Numbered from the stretch's first letter, positions 24,801 through 38,418 are shown. The stretch is 64,000 nt of DNA from Ailurus styani (GCA_002007465.1 LNAC01001880.1:1-64000), one strand, 5' to 3'. The notes: generated by a model not told the origin, from the letters alone. Numbers and translations are program-made.

Positions 24801-25915
24801 ACATATATCTATATTTTATAATTTCTCCTGAGATTTCCTCTTTGACCTGGGGGTTAACACACTTACAGTGTGTTAATCTCTCAATATATAAAGATTTTTC
24901 CTTTCTGTTATAGATTTCATTATGATCAGAGAATATAATCTGTGTAATTTAAATTCTTTAGAATTTGTTGAGGTTTACTTTATGGCACAGGAAATGGTCT
25001 ATCTTGGTGAATGTTCCAAGGGCCCTAAAGACAAATGTTACATTCTGCTATTGTGAAGTGTTCTATAAATGTCTGTTAGTTTGAGTATTGCTGAGGTTGG
25101 TTGAGTATTTCTCAGGTTGTCTAGATCCTTACAGACTTTTCTGCCTACTTGTTCTGTCAATTACCAAGAGAAGAATGTTTAAGTTTCCAACTACAGTTGT
25201 GGATTTTTCTACTTCACCTTTTTGTTCCATCAATGTTTGGCTCATAAATTTTAAAGGTGTGCATTAGGTGTGTATATATTAAAGATACTTATTTCTTAGA
25301 AAATGGACTGTGTGAAGTCCTTCTTTATCCTTGATAATATTCCTTATTGTGAAGCCTACATTGTCTGAAATTAATATGGCTACACTAGCCTTCTTGTGGT
25401 TAATGTTTGCATAGTATGTTTTCTCTATCTGCTAACCTATGCCTTTACATTTAAAGTAGGGTTTCTGTAGACAGTGTCTAGTATGACCTTCCTTTTCTTA
25501 AGCAATCTGACATTTTGTCTTTTAACTGATGTTTACGACCACATTCAGTGTGATTACTTGTATGGCTGGATTAAAATCTACAATCTTGCTAGTTATATTT
25601 ATTTGTCCCATCTGTTCTTTGTTTTTTCTTTTTTCTTCCATATCTTGGGCTAGTTGAGCATTTTTTTATAATTCCACTTTATCTCCTCTACTGACTTTTT
25701 ATACCTCTTTTTAAATTGCTTTCTGTAGTTGCACTAGGTTTTATAACATATATCTTTAGTTAATTAGAGTTCACCTTCAAATGGATATCACATTAGGTGT
25801 AGAGTAAGGACTTAAAATAGTGTATTTACGCTTTGCTTCCCTGTCTTTTGTTATCCTATACTTTATTTTTACATGTGTTATAAGCACAAAATTCATTCCC
25901 ATTATTTTTGCTTTA
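21870..25915 (-). mobile_element. Ancient LINE-1 (L1M-type), antisense, 3' UTR and ORF2
   Basis: From 21870 to about 23080 the sequence follows the 3' UTR of L1M elements in reverse (the 'gaagagtactgggtggatattttatgg' region, 'ggccactggagctctttgg', 'tctccaaggagtcccgattcc'). From 23080 it matches the ORF2 side in reverse (for example 'aatggaatcacattgctatg', 'tccatccattcttctgttgg'). Many stops and indels leave no coding capacity. A Can-SINE interrupts it at 23745-23853. A further repeat-like segment, 23860-23990, could be a separate old insertion. Confidence 0.8.
23745..23853 (-). mobile_element. Short diverged Can-SINE (minus)
   Basis: The head is seen as ccaaccaggcacccc at the right end with gacacttaactgactgag before it. 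The CT-rich body is lost and only the tRNA-like part plus a T-rich tail remain. Confidence 0.85.
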
Positions 25916-25919
25916 GAAA

Positions 25920-27035
25920 ATAGTGATCTCTTAGAGCAATTAAAAAGAGAAATATGCCCAGATTCTGGCTTCTAATACCATTCTCCAATAAAAAGGAACC
26001 AAAGTTCCTTGGAGAAATGACTGATTCTAGAACTGGAGCAGGAAATATACAAGATGAGCCTAGAGCATATCACAGTCACTGAAAAATTTAAAAGTAACCT
26101 CCCTCATTTCTCCCCCCAACCCCAAATAACCCCACGAGGATGAGGGTGTGTTTTCAGAGGCACAGGAACCAAGTCAAAAGTCCTCAATAGCTAAAGCTGG
26201 AATATAAGCAACAGAATAAAACAGTATTGGTAGAACTATATATTAACAGAATTTAGTAGTATTAGAACCCAAAATATAAATCTCCGTAAGTCTGTATTCA
26301 TATAAATCATTAAATAAATGAAAGTAAGCAGATAAATCACCTGTTCAGAAGAACTCCAAATAATTTATGTAGATATTCCACCCTCAAGAAGATAGAGCCT
26401 AACTTCCCCAACTCCTTAAGTATGGACCTTGCATAGGGACTTCTTTCCAAAGAGGACAATATGGAAATGAAGAAGCATAACTTTGCAGCAGAAAAACCCA
26501 TGCAACACTACATCGGCAAGGTGACCAAGGTTGACATCAATAGTAATTACTCATAATGATACTATGTACCCTTTGTATGGGGTGATAAAAATAGCACTTT
26601 AGTTTTGTGTCCTTCCTCCCTGAAACCCATAACCCCAGTCTAATCATGAGAAAAACATTAGGAAAAAATCCCAATGGAAGAATATTCTACAAAATACCTT
26701 ACCAGTACTTTTCAAAACTGTCAAGGTCACTAAAGCAAGGAAAAGTCTTAGAAACTATCACAGCCAAGAGGAGTCTGAGGATACATGACTACTAAATGTA
26801 ATGTGGTATCCTGGAATGGGGCCCCAGAACACAAGATATGTGGTTAAAAACTAAGGGTATCTAAATAAAGTATAAAAGTTCCATGAATAATAATTATCAA
26901 TACTGACCTAATAGTATTATATAGTATTATAGTACTATACTAATGCAAGATGTTAATCGGAGAAAACTGGTATGAAGCATTAGGAGAACTTTCTGTACTA
27001 TCTTTGTAATCTAAAATAAAAGGTTTACAAAATGT
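25920..27035 (+). mobile_element. LINE-1 3' UTR-like element, plus strand
   Basis: The segment ends with actatctttgtaatctaaaataaaagg, resembling the extreme 3' end of old L1s. It splits the antisense L1 around it (21870-25915 and 27040-27560), so it looks like a nested insertion. The subfamily is not identified. Confidence 0.5.
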
Positions 27036-27039
27036 AGGG

Positions 27040-28000
27040 GAAAATGAATTGTGTTTTATCTTCATTTATTTCATTTCCATTGTTCTATATTTCTCTGTGT
27101 AGATCCAAGTTTTTGCTAGTATCATAGTCCCTTTGCAGAAGGACTTCCTTCAGCATTTCCTGCAGAACAGATCTCCCAACAATAAATTCTCCAGATTTTT
27201 TGTTTGAGAAAGTTTTTATTTCTCTTTCATTTCTGAAAGACATTTTTGCTGGATACAGAATTCTAGGTTGAGGGTTTTTTGTTTTGAATTCCAGCACTGC
27301 AGATTACTCCACGGTTTTGTAGCTTGCATAGTTTCTGAAGAGAAGTATGGTATATATTCTCATCTTTTTTCTTTTTTCTCTGGCTGCCTTCAAGATTTTC
27401 TCCTTGTTGTCCTTTGCTTTTAGCAATCTGAAATGTGTGTGTATTTGTCCTACTTGGTGTTATTATTTCTTCAAATATTTCTCTGCTCTGTTCTCTTTCT
27501 CCTCTTTTTTGGAATTCCAATGACAAATATGTTAAACCACCTGATAAAAGTCCAAAAATAAAATAAAAGTTGTTTTATTTTCATTCTTCTCTTTGTTTTG
27601 CAGTTTGGGTTAACTCTACTGACCTATAGACCAACAGGTCTTTAGTGCATGGTTTTAGTTAATTTAATTAGGAATTGGGCTGAGTTTGAGCTTCACTGGT
27701 GCAATGGTAACCCTCAGTCCCTCCACCATGGGCCTTGAATCCCTCCAGGAGGAAGTGAGGGCTGGTTTGCCAGAAGTTGTTTGTTTTTTCCCCAGTGGCT
27801 GCTCCATTCTCAGTCTGAAGCCTTCTCCTCTTGGCGCTGTGCCCAGGATTGTGGCTTCTCGGGCACCCTGCCATGCTCCTGGCATTGGCATTGTTCCTGC
27901 TCCTCCACCATGGTTTCAGATGTTTCTCCTTTTCCATTTCTCAAGATACAATGGGAGGTCACCAATGCCCGAAGGGTGACACTTTCTGTTGTTCATCTCC
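27040..28000 (-). mobile_element. Continuation of antisense LINE-1 toward its 5' side
   Basis: 27060-27540 matches the antisense L1 motif set 'ttcctgcagaacag', 'tctctttcatttctgaaagac', 'gctggatacagaattctagg' and 'ttcttcaaatatttctctgctc'. From 27600 to 28000 the sequence is GC-richer with overlapping open frames, as in L1 5' UTR regions, but I cannot assign it firmly. Confidence 0.55.
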
Positions 28001-29473
28001 TCACAGATTAAGACTTCTGGTCCACAGGACAAAAAGGGGAGAAGGGTCCAGGCAGCACATTTTTTCCCTATTACAATGGCTGCTCTTCCCCCTTCCGAGC
28101 CGTACATCATAGTGGAGACCTTTTCAGGATGTTCCCTATCTCTTCTGTGAGCACCCAATGGGGTTCGTGGAAAAAAAGGCTCCAAAAGAACTTGGACTTC
28201 CCCTATGTCAGAGCACTAGGGTTTTACATGACCCTGCCAGTGAACAAGTGGCCTCCAGTAATTCCCCAAGCATCTGAGCTGAATTCTCATTACCTGTGTC
28301 CTACCTAGACAAACCATTGCTCGACAGTCCTCTCCCTGCAGTATCTGTCTCTCCCTAAAGTCTGGGCCTCCTGGTTGCCATGAAATCTCAGCACCACAAT
28401 CTACTCAAGTGGAACTGTGAACTTGTTTGTCCAACCCTTTTCCTTGTAAGGCTGGGAGCAACACGGTTTCTAGCTTTCTATCTCTGAATGAAAAATTGTT
28501 TCTTGACTTAAAAGGTTTTGGTCCTGGCTCTCTTTTATATTACCTTGGACAAGTACTAACTTCTTCCTCAGTTTCCTCATCTCTACCCAGCCAAGATTAT
28601 AGCATAATTGACAATCAAATGTGACAATGCATATGAAGATGTCTGGGAATCTATAAAGCATTATACATATATAGATTATCTAAAGCCTGATGGCATCAAC
28701 TTTTATTTAGCAAAAAATCAAACAGTGCTTCACTGTAGAGAGAACACCTGGCATATCACACTGCATGTTAGTCAAGCCATGCTATACTAGGAATAGTTTT
28801 AAAACTTGCGTACATATTCTGATTTTTTTCTATAAGAAGCTAAGGGAGATAAACATACTCTCCTCTTCTTCATAAACACAGGATTCAAAAGCATATGACA
28901 CTGGAACTGTGAAGACATTGCCAAGGGCTGGGGTGGAGAGACCTGTATTCTCTATAGTATTAAATGGGGAGGTTATTTGAGAAGGAATAAACAAAGAAAG
29001 ATTATTTGGAGACTAACTTATTCAAGTTTTGATGCACTGTCCCCTATTCTACAGTGATTCTCTTTGGTATGTAGAATTTTCTAACGACTAGTATAGTGTT
29101 TCTCCTACAGAAAGGCATGTGTAATTGATTACTGAAAATATGCAAAGTAGAGATCGAAGAAATACTTAAGTCAGGTTTAATTTATTAATTTGGTGATGGA
29201 ATCTCTAAGAGCCCAGTCTGGTAAAATTAAAAGTAAGCCTAACAACCTCTCCTCATTTAGCTTTAATTTTAAATAACCACTAAGCATATTTACGCCCTGT
29301 TTTTCTATAATCTGATTTCTGTGTATTTAAAATAGACCTGTGTCTTCAAATGATGACTTCAAAAAGAAATATTAAGAAAGGGTCTAGATTTGATGGAAGT
29401 ACAGAAAATTCTGAAGAAAAATACAGATTGGCTGTATTTTTAAAGAATGAGGCTGAAGAAAAATTTAACGTAC
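28001..29473 (-). other. MEF2A intron with a MIR fragment
   Basis: 28520-28680 (plus orientation) has the MIR layout: 'cttggacaagtactaacttc', 'ttcctcagtttcctcatctc' and 'gacaatgcatatgaag'. The rest shows no recognisable element. Confidence 0.6.
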
Positions 29474-29661
29474 CAGTGGAGGCATCATGCCCTTGCTTGA
29501 AGGAGGGATAACAACTCGAAGATCTGGTTTTCGACTGTTCATTCCAAGATTGCCACCACCTGGAGGTGGGGGAGACTTTGTAGGCATAACTTTGCCTAAA
29601 CTATTTGCACCAGTAGTTCCAATCAAATTTGGAGAAGCTCTTGAGTTTACGAATCCATTCC
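29474..29661 (-). CDS. MEF2A: MEF2A exon with MAP-kinase docking motif
   Basis: The exon completes a Gly codon and then reads [20 protein letters not shown], a proline/glycine-rich stretch, and [20 protein letters not shown], ending in PPL. The [11 protein letters not shown] part is the known docking groove ligand through which p38 MAP kinases and ERK5 bind MEF2A (established knowledge). The acceptor is CCCAG above 29661 and the donor CTG|GTACGT at 29473. At 188 nt it ends in phase 0, so it can splice either to the beta microexon or directly to exon 16765-16891. Confidence 0.97.
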
Positions 29662-30869
29662 CTGGGAAAAGGAAATATTCATTAACATGAAAAGAGTCAT
29701 TAAAATGCTTTGGTAGAAACAAGTTTTCCCTAGTCCTAGTTTCTAATAAATTTTGTAACAAAACTCATTAGCAGCTGACCAGGAATCTCTGAGTATTTTA
29801 AAAATAAGCAAAAATATCAACCCAAGTCTGAAATACACATAAAACTTAAGACTTATGCCACTTGTTTCCAGTCTTACTGCTTGGACCTACTGAGAAATAT
29901 TTAAACACAAGATCCGTTTCTAACAGGGCATTTCCTACTGGGGAGCGAGATAATGGAGATCTGATAAGCAGCTGCCTTAGACCTGCATGATCACACAGCG
30001 CGCTGGCAGCAGAGGCAGCCCGAGGGGTTCAGGCCTGAACCTGCTCCCACTACTGCTCCCGGGGCAACTCTGCTACTGCAGCTTCTTAAGCACTCCAATG
30101 TTTCATCTTCATCAAGTACTTCTTCCTTATTGCTCCACATCTACCCAAGCTGTTTCTCTGGCTGCCAGTAAGGTCTTCATTAAGTATTTGTGGTTTGTCT
30201 GACTTTAATCATCTTATTTCTGGTTTTCAACTTTCCTAAAAGAGCAGTCTCTCTCTCTTAGAGGAAGTGAGGACGTGAGTACACAGTGGTGATGTTCTAT
30301 ATATTCAGTCCTTCTGGGTGTCAGCTGAGCTAGAAGATCAAAGTAAAAGACTATCCCTATTTTCACGGAGGCTATAGTCCTTCTAGTCCTTCTCAGGGGT
30401 AGCAGCCATGTGGTCGGGGTGAGCTGACTCCACTTCAATCCCCACTGAGGGTCCGAGCCAACGTGTGCAGGCATTCTCCCTCACCACCAGATGGGACCCA
30501 GGAACATCCAGTTGGATCCTAAGTAAAGCAGCTCTTACATGATGGTGAGGGAGGCTCCGGCATTCCTCCAAACATAACTGAGGAAGCATTTGATTCTTGA
30601 GCCATTTTAAGACTCAGAAGAAAGCCAGAAGGAAAAAGCTGACAGGGAAAGGAGAACTGCACCAGGGAAAAACTGCATGCCAAGAAGCAATGATGCATCT
30701 CAAAGAACTGCAATGAGTTAATGACAAAAAACAATTACGTATTACAGGTTTTTCACTTTAAAGGCATTTGTATTGGGTTATCAGAACATTTTAAATCTAT
30801 GAAAGCTTCTTGAATGGAACCAAATATTTTTAAAACCATTTATAACCCATATAGTGTTTGGTGGTTTAG
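29662..30869 (-). other. MEF2A intron, no recognised element
   Basis: Unique-looking intron next to the exon at 29661. Short open frames on both strands show no recognisable protein. Confidence 0.6.
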
Positions 30870-30882
30870 AAAACATTTTCAG

Positions 30883-31032
30883 GGGGTGCCTGGGTGGCTC
30901 AGTCAGTGAAGCATTGGATCCCAGGGTTCTGGGATCGAGACCTGCATGGGGTTCCCTGCTCTCTCTACCCCTCCCCGCTGCTCGAGATCTCTCTCTCTCT
31001 CACTCTCAAATAAATATTTTTAAAAAATTAAA
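30883..31032 (+). mobile_element. Can-SINE (plus)
   Basis: Head ggtgcctgggtggctcag, shortened CT-rich body and A-rich tail. Flanked by a 13-bp duplication, aaaacattttcag, at 30870-30882 and 31033-31045. Confidence 0.95.
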
Positions 31033-31045
31033 AAAACATTTTCAG

Positions 31046-34000
31046 AAGCAGTATTAAAATGAATAGAGGCAACTGATCGACAGAATTCTAAATTCTATCT
31101 AAATTCTAAATGAATGATCAACAGAATTCTAAAATTTAAAAAATGTAACTAGAGAGGGATTAAGTATTTGAAGATAATCAGCTGATGAAAATGGATGCTT
31201 CAATATATCTGCTTATAAGAAAGAGTTTGAAAAATATGTTATTTAGCTGTATTATTTACATGAATAACTAAAAATTGACGGTTGACAATGTGATCGAATC
31301 AATGTTACTGGATCCTAACCAGTACATTTTCGAAGGACAAAGAAAACGGAGGCAAGGCATGGCCCTGGGGAACTGGCCTCATCTTTCCGGCCACTGTCAT
31401 TCAAACTGTCAGGATTCCAGATGACCAGTTTTCCTCCCCGCCACCACCACCCTCCTCACTCTCACCCAACTCCTCCTGCTTCCTCTGAAACTTTTACAAA
31501 GTGCCCTACCAGTTTTAATTCATTTATGTGATTTAATTTTTGCTGTGAGGACTGGTATTTCAGTTAACCTTATGAGGCTGTTTCCTGCATTCTACTTCCA
31601 TTATCTTGAAACAGTATGTATTAAATCTGGGCTGAATCTCCTTTCCACACCCCAGAGAGCAATTCCTGCATTCTGTTAAGCTTCAGAAAGCACTGCTGTT
31701 AAACAATCTCTTCACCAGGCCATCCCCTGTGGAGTAGAGCTCATCCAGTGCTAAGGGTAGTCATCTGAATATAAAATGCTTATCAAGTAATTTTTCAAAA
31801 ATAGGCTTAATAGAAACTAACAGAATGTTAGATTAACATTTATAAGTACAGATTAACATTTCTCTTAATGGGCACAAATGTTTGTAATCTCTTTGATAAC
31901 ATTTAGAAGATTCTTATTTACTTGATTAGTACTCAAATCTGAAGGATAAAGCAATATTTCTTCTCAAATACATTACAAGATGATGCGAAGCTAATGTAGA
32001 AGAATGCATTATCAAGAAGCTCTAATACTCTTTACCCATGTGGAGTCTAGGATGCTTTTCAGCTACATATAATACCACAGTAACCCAGAGTGAAGGGAAT
32101 CTAAAAGCATGGTATTTCTTGGTGTGAAATTGGGAGTCTGCAGCAGATAATTATTACAGGATGACGTAAGTGTCTGGTGACTTGCCAGGCTGAAACAGGA
32201 TAACCTTATATGCGCTATTTGTTATTTTGTGGAGTGTAGTATATATCTAACATACTTCTTACTCCCCATTCATTTTTTTATGACAAAAATGTAGATACTT
32301 TCAGTATATAACTCATCTTGCCACAGCCTACAAATTTAAGAATTAAAACACCAACTCTAAATGAATTAACCCAATGTGATTATTTACTATCAAAATGTGT
32401 TCTCAGGTTTTAAGGTAAATTATGCCCTGACACAAACATGATAAAAATGCTCTTGTGCAAACTGCATACCGATGCCTCTAGAAACTTAGGAAAGCTAATC
32501 TCATGGTCCCTGTAGCTCTAAGGCAGGTCATTCAATTATATCAGTCTGGCTCATAGTTCACAATATCCTATCAGCTGGAATAAAGTATTCAAGTGGCTAG
32601 AAAGCACTTCATGTCCTTAATACCACTCTTTTAGGGCTAAATTGTAGACAATGATGCCATTAATGTTTTACTACTAAGAATCAAATTCAGAAGTTGAACT
32701 GAGACGCACAGGATTTTGGAAATCTCAAAGGATCCTAAAAAAGTTGTCCAAAGCAAGGTTCAAGAATTGATTTTACTGTATTTGACAAATTTTCATAAAA
32801 TCTGACAAACTTTTAGCTGATTATTCAATAAATAACATTTAAAAAATCTATACAATTATCTTTTGTATAAAGAACTGAATGAGGTTTCTAAAATTAAAGA
32901 AGACCATGGTTTTTAAATCATGGTTGACACATTTACTTGATTCAGTGGAAATTCCTATATGACAGACAACATGGGTCCTGTCCATTAGAAGTTTATAATC
33001 TACAACAGACAATGCTCATGAAATCCTGCGTCTCTTCCTGAATACTGTAGTCACCCTCTCAGTCTCTCCCATGTGGGTAGCACCAGAGAGGCTTCTCCTC
33101 CTTCTGAGCCTGTCCCCCTAGCTTTAACCATTGCCTCAATATCACTCTTAAATCTGTTGCTGCGCTATCTCCTAATTTCTAGTCCACATGCAACCATATC
33201 CCACAGATATGCTGCTGTCCCCTCAAGCACCAAAGGTTCCACTCCCTTTACTACCCGCTGTCACTCCCATCTAGCTTTCACAGAGCTAGCTCCAGCTTTG
33301 TTGCTCTTTATATGTTTTTCGTTTCATCCACCTCTTGTTAGCAGCCACTGCCTCTGGTACGACGCAAGCCCTTACATATTCCCTTCACTCACCCCTAAAC
33401 AATTCCAAGAGCTTCTTGAGCCTTTCTGTTTCTAGTCTGGTATATATATATTTTTCTCAACATGTTTTAAAGAAGTGAAATTGCTGGATATCAGAGACTT
33501 TATTTTATGCTTTATCTTTAAACACAGGCCCAAAGTTAAAAGGAGTTCCTGAAGTCATCTGAACTACAGCATTATCTAAGTATTAAATGTCAACTTTCAG
33601 TAGATAAATATACCCAGTATGCCAAGTCAGACTGCCACTATGTATGCAATTTACAGCATGTACAAAACTGGCAGGTTTTACTTGGACAATAACAGACTGA
33701 AAACAAAAAAATTATGTTTCAAGGAAAAACAAATGAATGCTCTAACTTAACTATAATAAAATGTTATGACTGTGGAGGTACCAACCATATTAATATACAA
33801 AGTTTAAAAACTAGAAAAGGTGACAGAAATTTCCTGTTTCCACCATTCAAACATAACTATGATAATCAGTTTGGATTTCCCCTCCTTTTTATTTTCCACA
33901 TGCATATTTTTTGCATAGTTTTAAATCACAACTAAAAAGGAGTTCGGTTGAAAATTTTCATTTACATAATTTTCATACTGTTGAATACATTGGTTTTTTT

Positions 34001-34940
34001 CCTATTAATCACTACTATAAATAAAGTTGCCGTGAATCTTTGCATATTCTAGTTTATTTCTTTAGGAGAGATTCCCAGGAATGGGATTCATGGGCTCAGA
34101 GGCATGAACATTTTTATGACTACTGGACCATCTTGCCAAAATCTTTTGAGAAAGCTGATTACTAACTTACAATGACATAAGCACACAGAAGATCATCAGT
34201 TTCCTCACATCTGTATTGACTCTCCATGGCACAAGAGAAAGTGGTAATAGCTGGCAATTAGTGAGTTGTGGTTTTCTTTGTCATTTTTATTTAAATCTCT
34301 TGATACATCCTTTCAATTTTTAAAATACTAGTTAGGTTTCTTTTTTGAAATGTACATTTAGGTACATTAAAAAACCCACCTACTTATTAAACATTCCCCT
34401 ATTTAACTGGCTTATATTTTATTTTACTTTTTCTCTAAAGAATGAAAAATCTTTTTATCTCACTTAAGACAACTGGAGAAAAGTGGCTGCAAGCTCAGCA
34501 GCTTTAGCAGCTCAATGCGGAGGAGCCAGAGCTTTCCAGCTTTCTGCTCTGCCATTCTAGGCTTTTGCTGGCCTGTCCTTTTGACACAGTCTTGCTTCCT
34601 GATCTCAAGATGGGGCTGTACATCTAGCTGCCACATTCAGATAATAACGCCAAATGAACTGAGTCTTTGCCCAAAGACTGCTAAGTCTTTATGAATGTGT
34701 GAACTTTTCTCTCTAGATTTCAGAATTAATAGTATTAACACCTATACAATGTACATTACATTCTAATTTTAAAAGTGCCTCCACATTTGTAGTTTATAAT
34801 TCCTTTTAAAAATCAAATGTATTTATTTTAAAACTCATATTAACGTAGCACATAATACAAAATGGTGCACAAAACAAAAACTTACAAATCAAGGCTTTAG
34901 CATAAAATGAACATCCACATATCCTTTACATCAGGGAAAA
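31046..34940 (-). other. MEF2A intron, mostly unassigned AT-rich DNA
   Basis: The stretch contains an unassigned pyrimidine-rich patch at 33020-33430 with an open frame of no known family, and an L1-like antisense patch at 33950-34165 (tgaatctttgcatattctag and neighbouring motifs). Nothing here supports a gene. Confidence 0.5.
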
Positions 34941-36340
34941 GAATACTGCCAAAACCCTGAAAAGTCTCTATAATTGGGCACTCCAAAACATTCCTGTTGT
35001 CCCACCTACCCAAAATAACCAGTATTGTAACTATTACAGTGACTTGTTTTTCTTTATAGTTTTATCACCTATCTACACGTGCATTCTTAGCACATATTGC
35101 TCAGCTATTTTTCAAACTTTATTTAGATAGAATAATTTTGTATTTGTATCCATCGTCTTTCATACATCATCGTTTGATGGAATTCAGCCACCGTGCTAAT
35201 TACTGCTATAGTTTCTTCCTTTTCATTCCAGTATAGTACTCCTTCACATAAATGTACTATCTACTTTTGACAGAAATTTGGATTATTTCTAGATGTTGCT
35301 TGTAACAAATAATGCCATGGACATTCCTTTACATATTTCTTGATGCTCATGGTACACACATGCATTTCTCTACAGTATAAAAGGACGAATAAAAATGGTG
35401 GGTTATAGAACACATGTATCTACTACTTTGGGAGATAATGTCAAAATGGCTGCATTAATTTGCACTGTCATCCTCAGGGAATGAGAGTATGGAATTTCCC
35501 ACAGGCTTATTAACACCTGGTATTATCTGCCTATTCTGCTTTAGCCATTCTGGTTGGTGTATGATGCTTTCTGTGGTTTTAATTTTGCATTTCCCTGGTT
35601 ACTGAGATTGAGTATCTTGTCACAGGTTTACTGGATACCTGATAATTTTTGTAAAACGTTCTTGTACACATTTTCAAAAATCAGATTTTCTTTTTCATGA
35701 TGACTTTTATGTATTCTTTATAAAAAGCCCTCTGTTTACTATATGTATACGATCTACATTTTCTCACTCTGTCTTGCCTTTTTCATTCTCTTCATGCTGT
35801 TTTTGATGAACAAAGATTTCTAATTTTACACAAGCAAATCAAGCTTTCTTTTATGGTTAGGCTTCCTCTGGTTTCCTATTTAACATGTCTTTCCCTATTC
35901 TGGGTCTGTTCCATGCTTAAAAACCTCAAGGATACTTCTGCTTTCCCTATTACTTGGGCCTGAAACATCCTATATTTTGGGAAGCAGAAGACTCAACAAA
36001 AATTAAAATAAAAATAAGGCAAATAGATGGCTCATCTATAAAAATATTATGCCTTTGAAAGTTACAGCATCAGTAAAAATGTTACAGTTTAAAGGTTAAT
36101 AGAAACTATATGGAAGTGGCTCATGACAAGTCTCTAAACCTGGACTGACAAAATAAAAGTTATTATATGGATTATGTATAAAAATTGGTTTTAAACAGGG
36201 TCTCTGGATATTGGTTGCTAGCTGAAATATTTTGTCACCAGAGAGCTTACCTCTATATGATTAAATTCTCTGAAATTTGTTGATACTTTTTTTGTGGCCC
36301 AGCATGTGGTCAATTTTCAACTTTATGTACACAAAGAACT

Positions 36341-36549
36341 TTTTTTTTAAAGATTTTATTTTTTATTTGTCAAACAGAGAACACAAGTAGGCAGAGTGGC
36401 AGGCAGAGGCAGAGGGAGAAGCAGGCTCCTCACTGAGCAAGGAGCCTGATGTGGGACTCCATCCCAGGACCCTGGGATCATGACCTAAGCTGAAGGCAGA
36501 GGCTTAACCCACTGAGTCACCCAGGCGTCCCTTTTTTTTTTTTTTTTTT
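36341..36549 (-). mobile_element. Can-SINE (minus) with long poly(T)
   Basis: A near-complete minus-strand copy, head at the right end (gggacgcctgggtgactcag in reverse), is followed by a run of T up to the undetermined base at 36550. Confidence 0.9.
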
Positions 36550-36550
36550 N

Positions 36551-36753
36551 GCAGGCAGAGGCAGAGGGAGAAGCAGGCTCCTCACTGAGCAAGGAGCCTG
36601 ATGTGGGACTCCATCCCAGGGTCCTGGGATAGAGTGGCACATCATGCTCCCTACTCAGCAGGGAGTCTGCTTCTCCCTCTGCCTCTGCCCCTCCTCCCCG
36701 CTCATGCTCTCTCTGACAAATAAACAAATAAAATCTTAAAAAACAAAAAAAAA
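36551..36753. mobile_element. Inverted composite Can-SINE next to an N
   Basis: 36551-36620 repeats 36399-36468 exactly (70 bp, minus-strand SINE). At the palindromic atcccagggtcctgggat the sequence flips and continues as a plus-strand SINE body and tail to about 36753. An N at 36550 marks an uncertain assembly join. Confidence 0.85.
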
Positions 36754-37350
36754 GGAACACATATACTGTAAATAATGTTTACTCTGTACTTAAAGTGTAG
36801 ATGACCACACTCCAGTGTCAAGAAGGGGGATGGCACAGACGTCAGATATAGCTACTGCAAGGGCCTGTTAACTTCTGATTCACTCTACTTCTAAGGTCCT
36901 GCCTTTTGGGGGCTCAACACAAAGTGACAGGAACACACTGCACCCTCCCAAATCTTTGTGGGCCCTGAACTTTGACATCTCTGCCCCTCTAGGTCCCTGA
37001 GGCTGTCCTACTCCAGTGTGGAAGTAGCAAATACCACCTAAGGAAAAGCAGTCATAAATGCTGGGCTCACCCTCTTTGAGAATCTGTCTCCAACATTCCC
37101 TGGATCTTGAGCCAGGAATTCTTCATTATCTTGTGGGTTCTCAAATGCCTTCAAGCAGATTTAAAAAATATTTTGCCTAGCATTTGTAGGTGTCTTCAGC
37201 GGAAGGGTTGGTCCCAATAGCCGGTCTGCTATTATCATAGCACAAGCCTAATTGTCTTGCTTGCCTTTTTTTAAACCTCAATTTTAATTACATTTATGGA
37301 AGGTTTCATTATCCAAAAACTCTTTTCTATGTATCATCTTAAGGTCAGAA

Positions 37351-38218
37351 GCAAGATTTCTCAAAATGTTTTCTATGATATTATGAAAGACGCTTTTTCA
37401 TGAGAAAAAAAAATGAAGGTTTCTATTATTAAATCACTTTGTGTAACCATGTTATATACTAAGTTTAATGATTCACAAAACAGAATAGCATTTTAAAGGC
37501 TCCAGTAAGTCCTACAGTGAAGAAACCTGTTTGGTTTTATTTAACACAAAGTTTACCAAACATAGACAAATCCTTCTCATATAGTTCCAAGAAACATATC
37601 TAGAAAAGTACAGATTAGAAATCATTCTCATACCTTTTAATATTTTTTCCTCTAAACTTCTCTGAGAATTTTAATTGTTTAATCTCTTCATTCATAAAGC
37701 GTACATGTGGGTATAATAATGAGTTTTTTGGCACCATTGTTGAAAATGAGCTAAAATATATTATCCAGCTCTTCCTCACAAAAATAACATTTCTAAAATA
37801 TCCATGACAGATCATTTATTTTAGGGAAAATTTATAGTAAGAAACACTTTAAACCCATGTATGCTCTAAGCATTTTACAGAAGTAAAAGCTTCTAGTTGG
37901 TATCTGAATTAAGTGATATAAAAGGTCTACTCAGTTAAATCTAATTCTGTTAAAAAGCAGTAAAAATGCACACGCCATTTAGAATACAATCCAAAAAAAG
38001 AAAGGAAGAAAGAAAGAAAATAATACAATCTAAACAAGTAGAGTAAGTAGAATTACACGCAGTATAGGTAAAATAGGCATGTATGAGTATGAGATAATGA
38101 AGAATCAGGACATACAATCTTGATGTATTATGAGATGCTGAACTATATACCCTAAGAAGCAGGATTTATCTCTGTGTATACATAATAATGGAAACAGACT
38201 TTTAAATAACTCGCTTAA
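37351..38218 (-). other. MEF2A intron, no recognised element
   Basis: AT-rich sequence including an aagaaagaaagaaag tract near 38000. No gene is seen. Confidence 0.6.
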
Positions 38219-38418
38219 GGGGCGCCTGAGTGGATTAGTCAGTTAAACATCTGCCTCCGGGTCAGGTTGTGATGGGGTTCTGGGATTGAGCCCCATGTCC
38301 AGCTCCCCACTCAGCAGGTCAGCAGGGAGGCTCCTTGTCTCTCTCCCTCTGCCCCTTCCCCTGCCCTACTCATGTGCTCTCTCTCTTTCAAATAAATAAG
38401 ATCTTTAAATAAGTAATT
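38219..38418 (+). mobile_element. Can-SINE (plus), diverged
   Basis: Head gggcgcctgagtggattag, CT-rich body and tail caaataaataagatcttt. Target-site duplication is unclear. Confidence 0.9.

Larger units (their letters stand above)
34940..37350 (-). mobile_element. Antisense LINE-1 fragments interrupted by SINEs
   Basis: 35040-35930 follows the antisense L1 3' side ('cattccagtatagtactcc', 'aatttgcactgtcatcctcagg', 'ttaacacctggtattatctgcc'). 36230-36340 and 36770-37350 continue toward the L1 5' side ('ttgtgggccctgaactttgac', 'gtcttcagcggaagggttgg'). The latter motif recurs near 59060 in another L1 copy. All frames are broken. Confidence 0.6.

Noticed and set aside
27664..28185. Overlapping open frames on both strands
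   Set aside because: They lie at the end of an antisense L1 in a GC-richer patch and resemble no protein; overlap on both strands indicates composition rather than coding.
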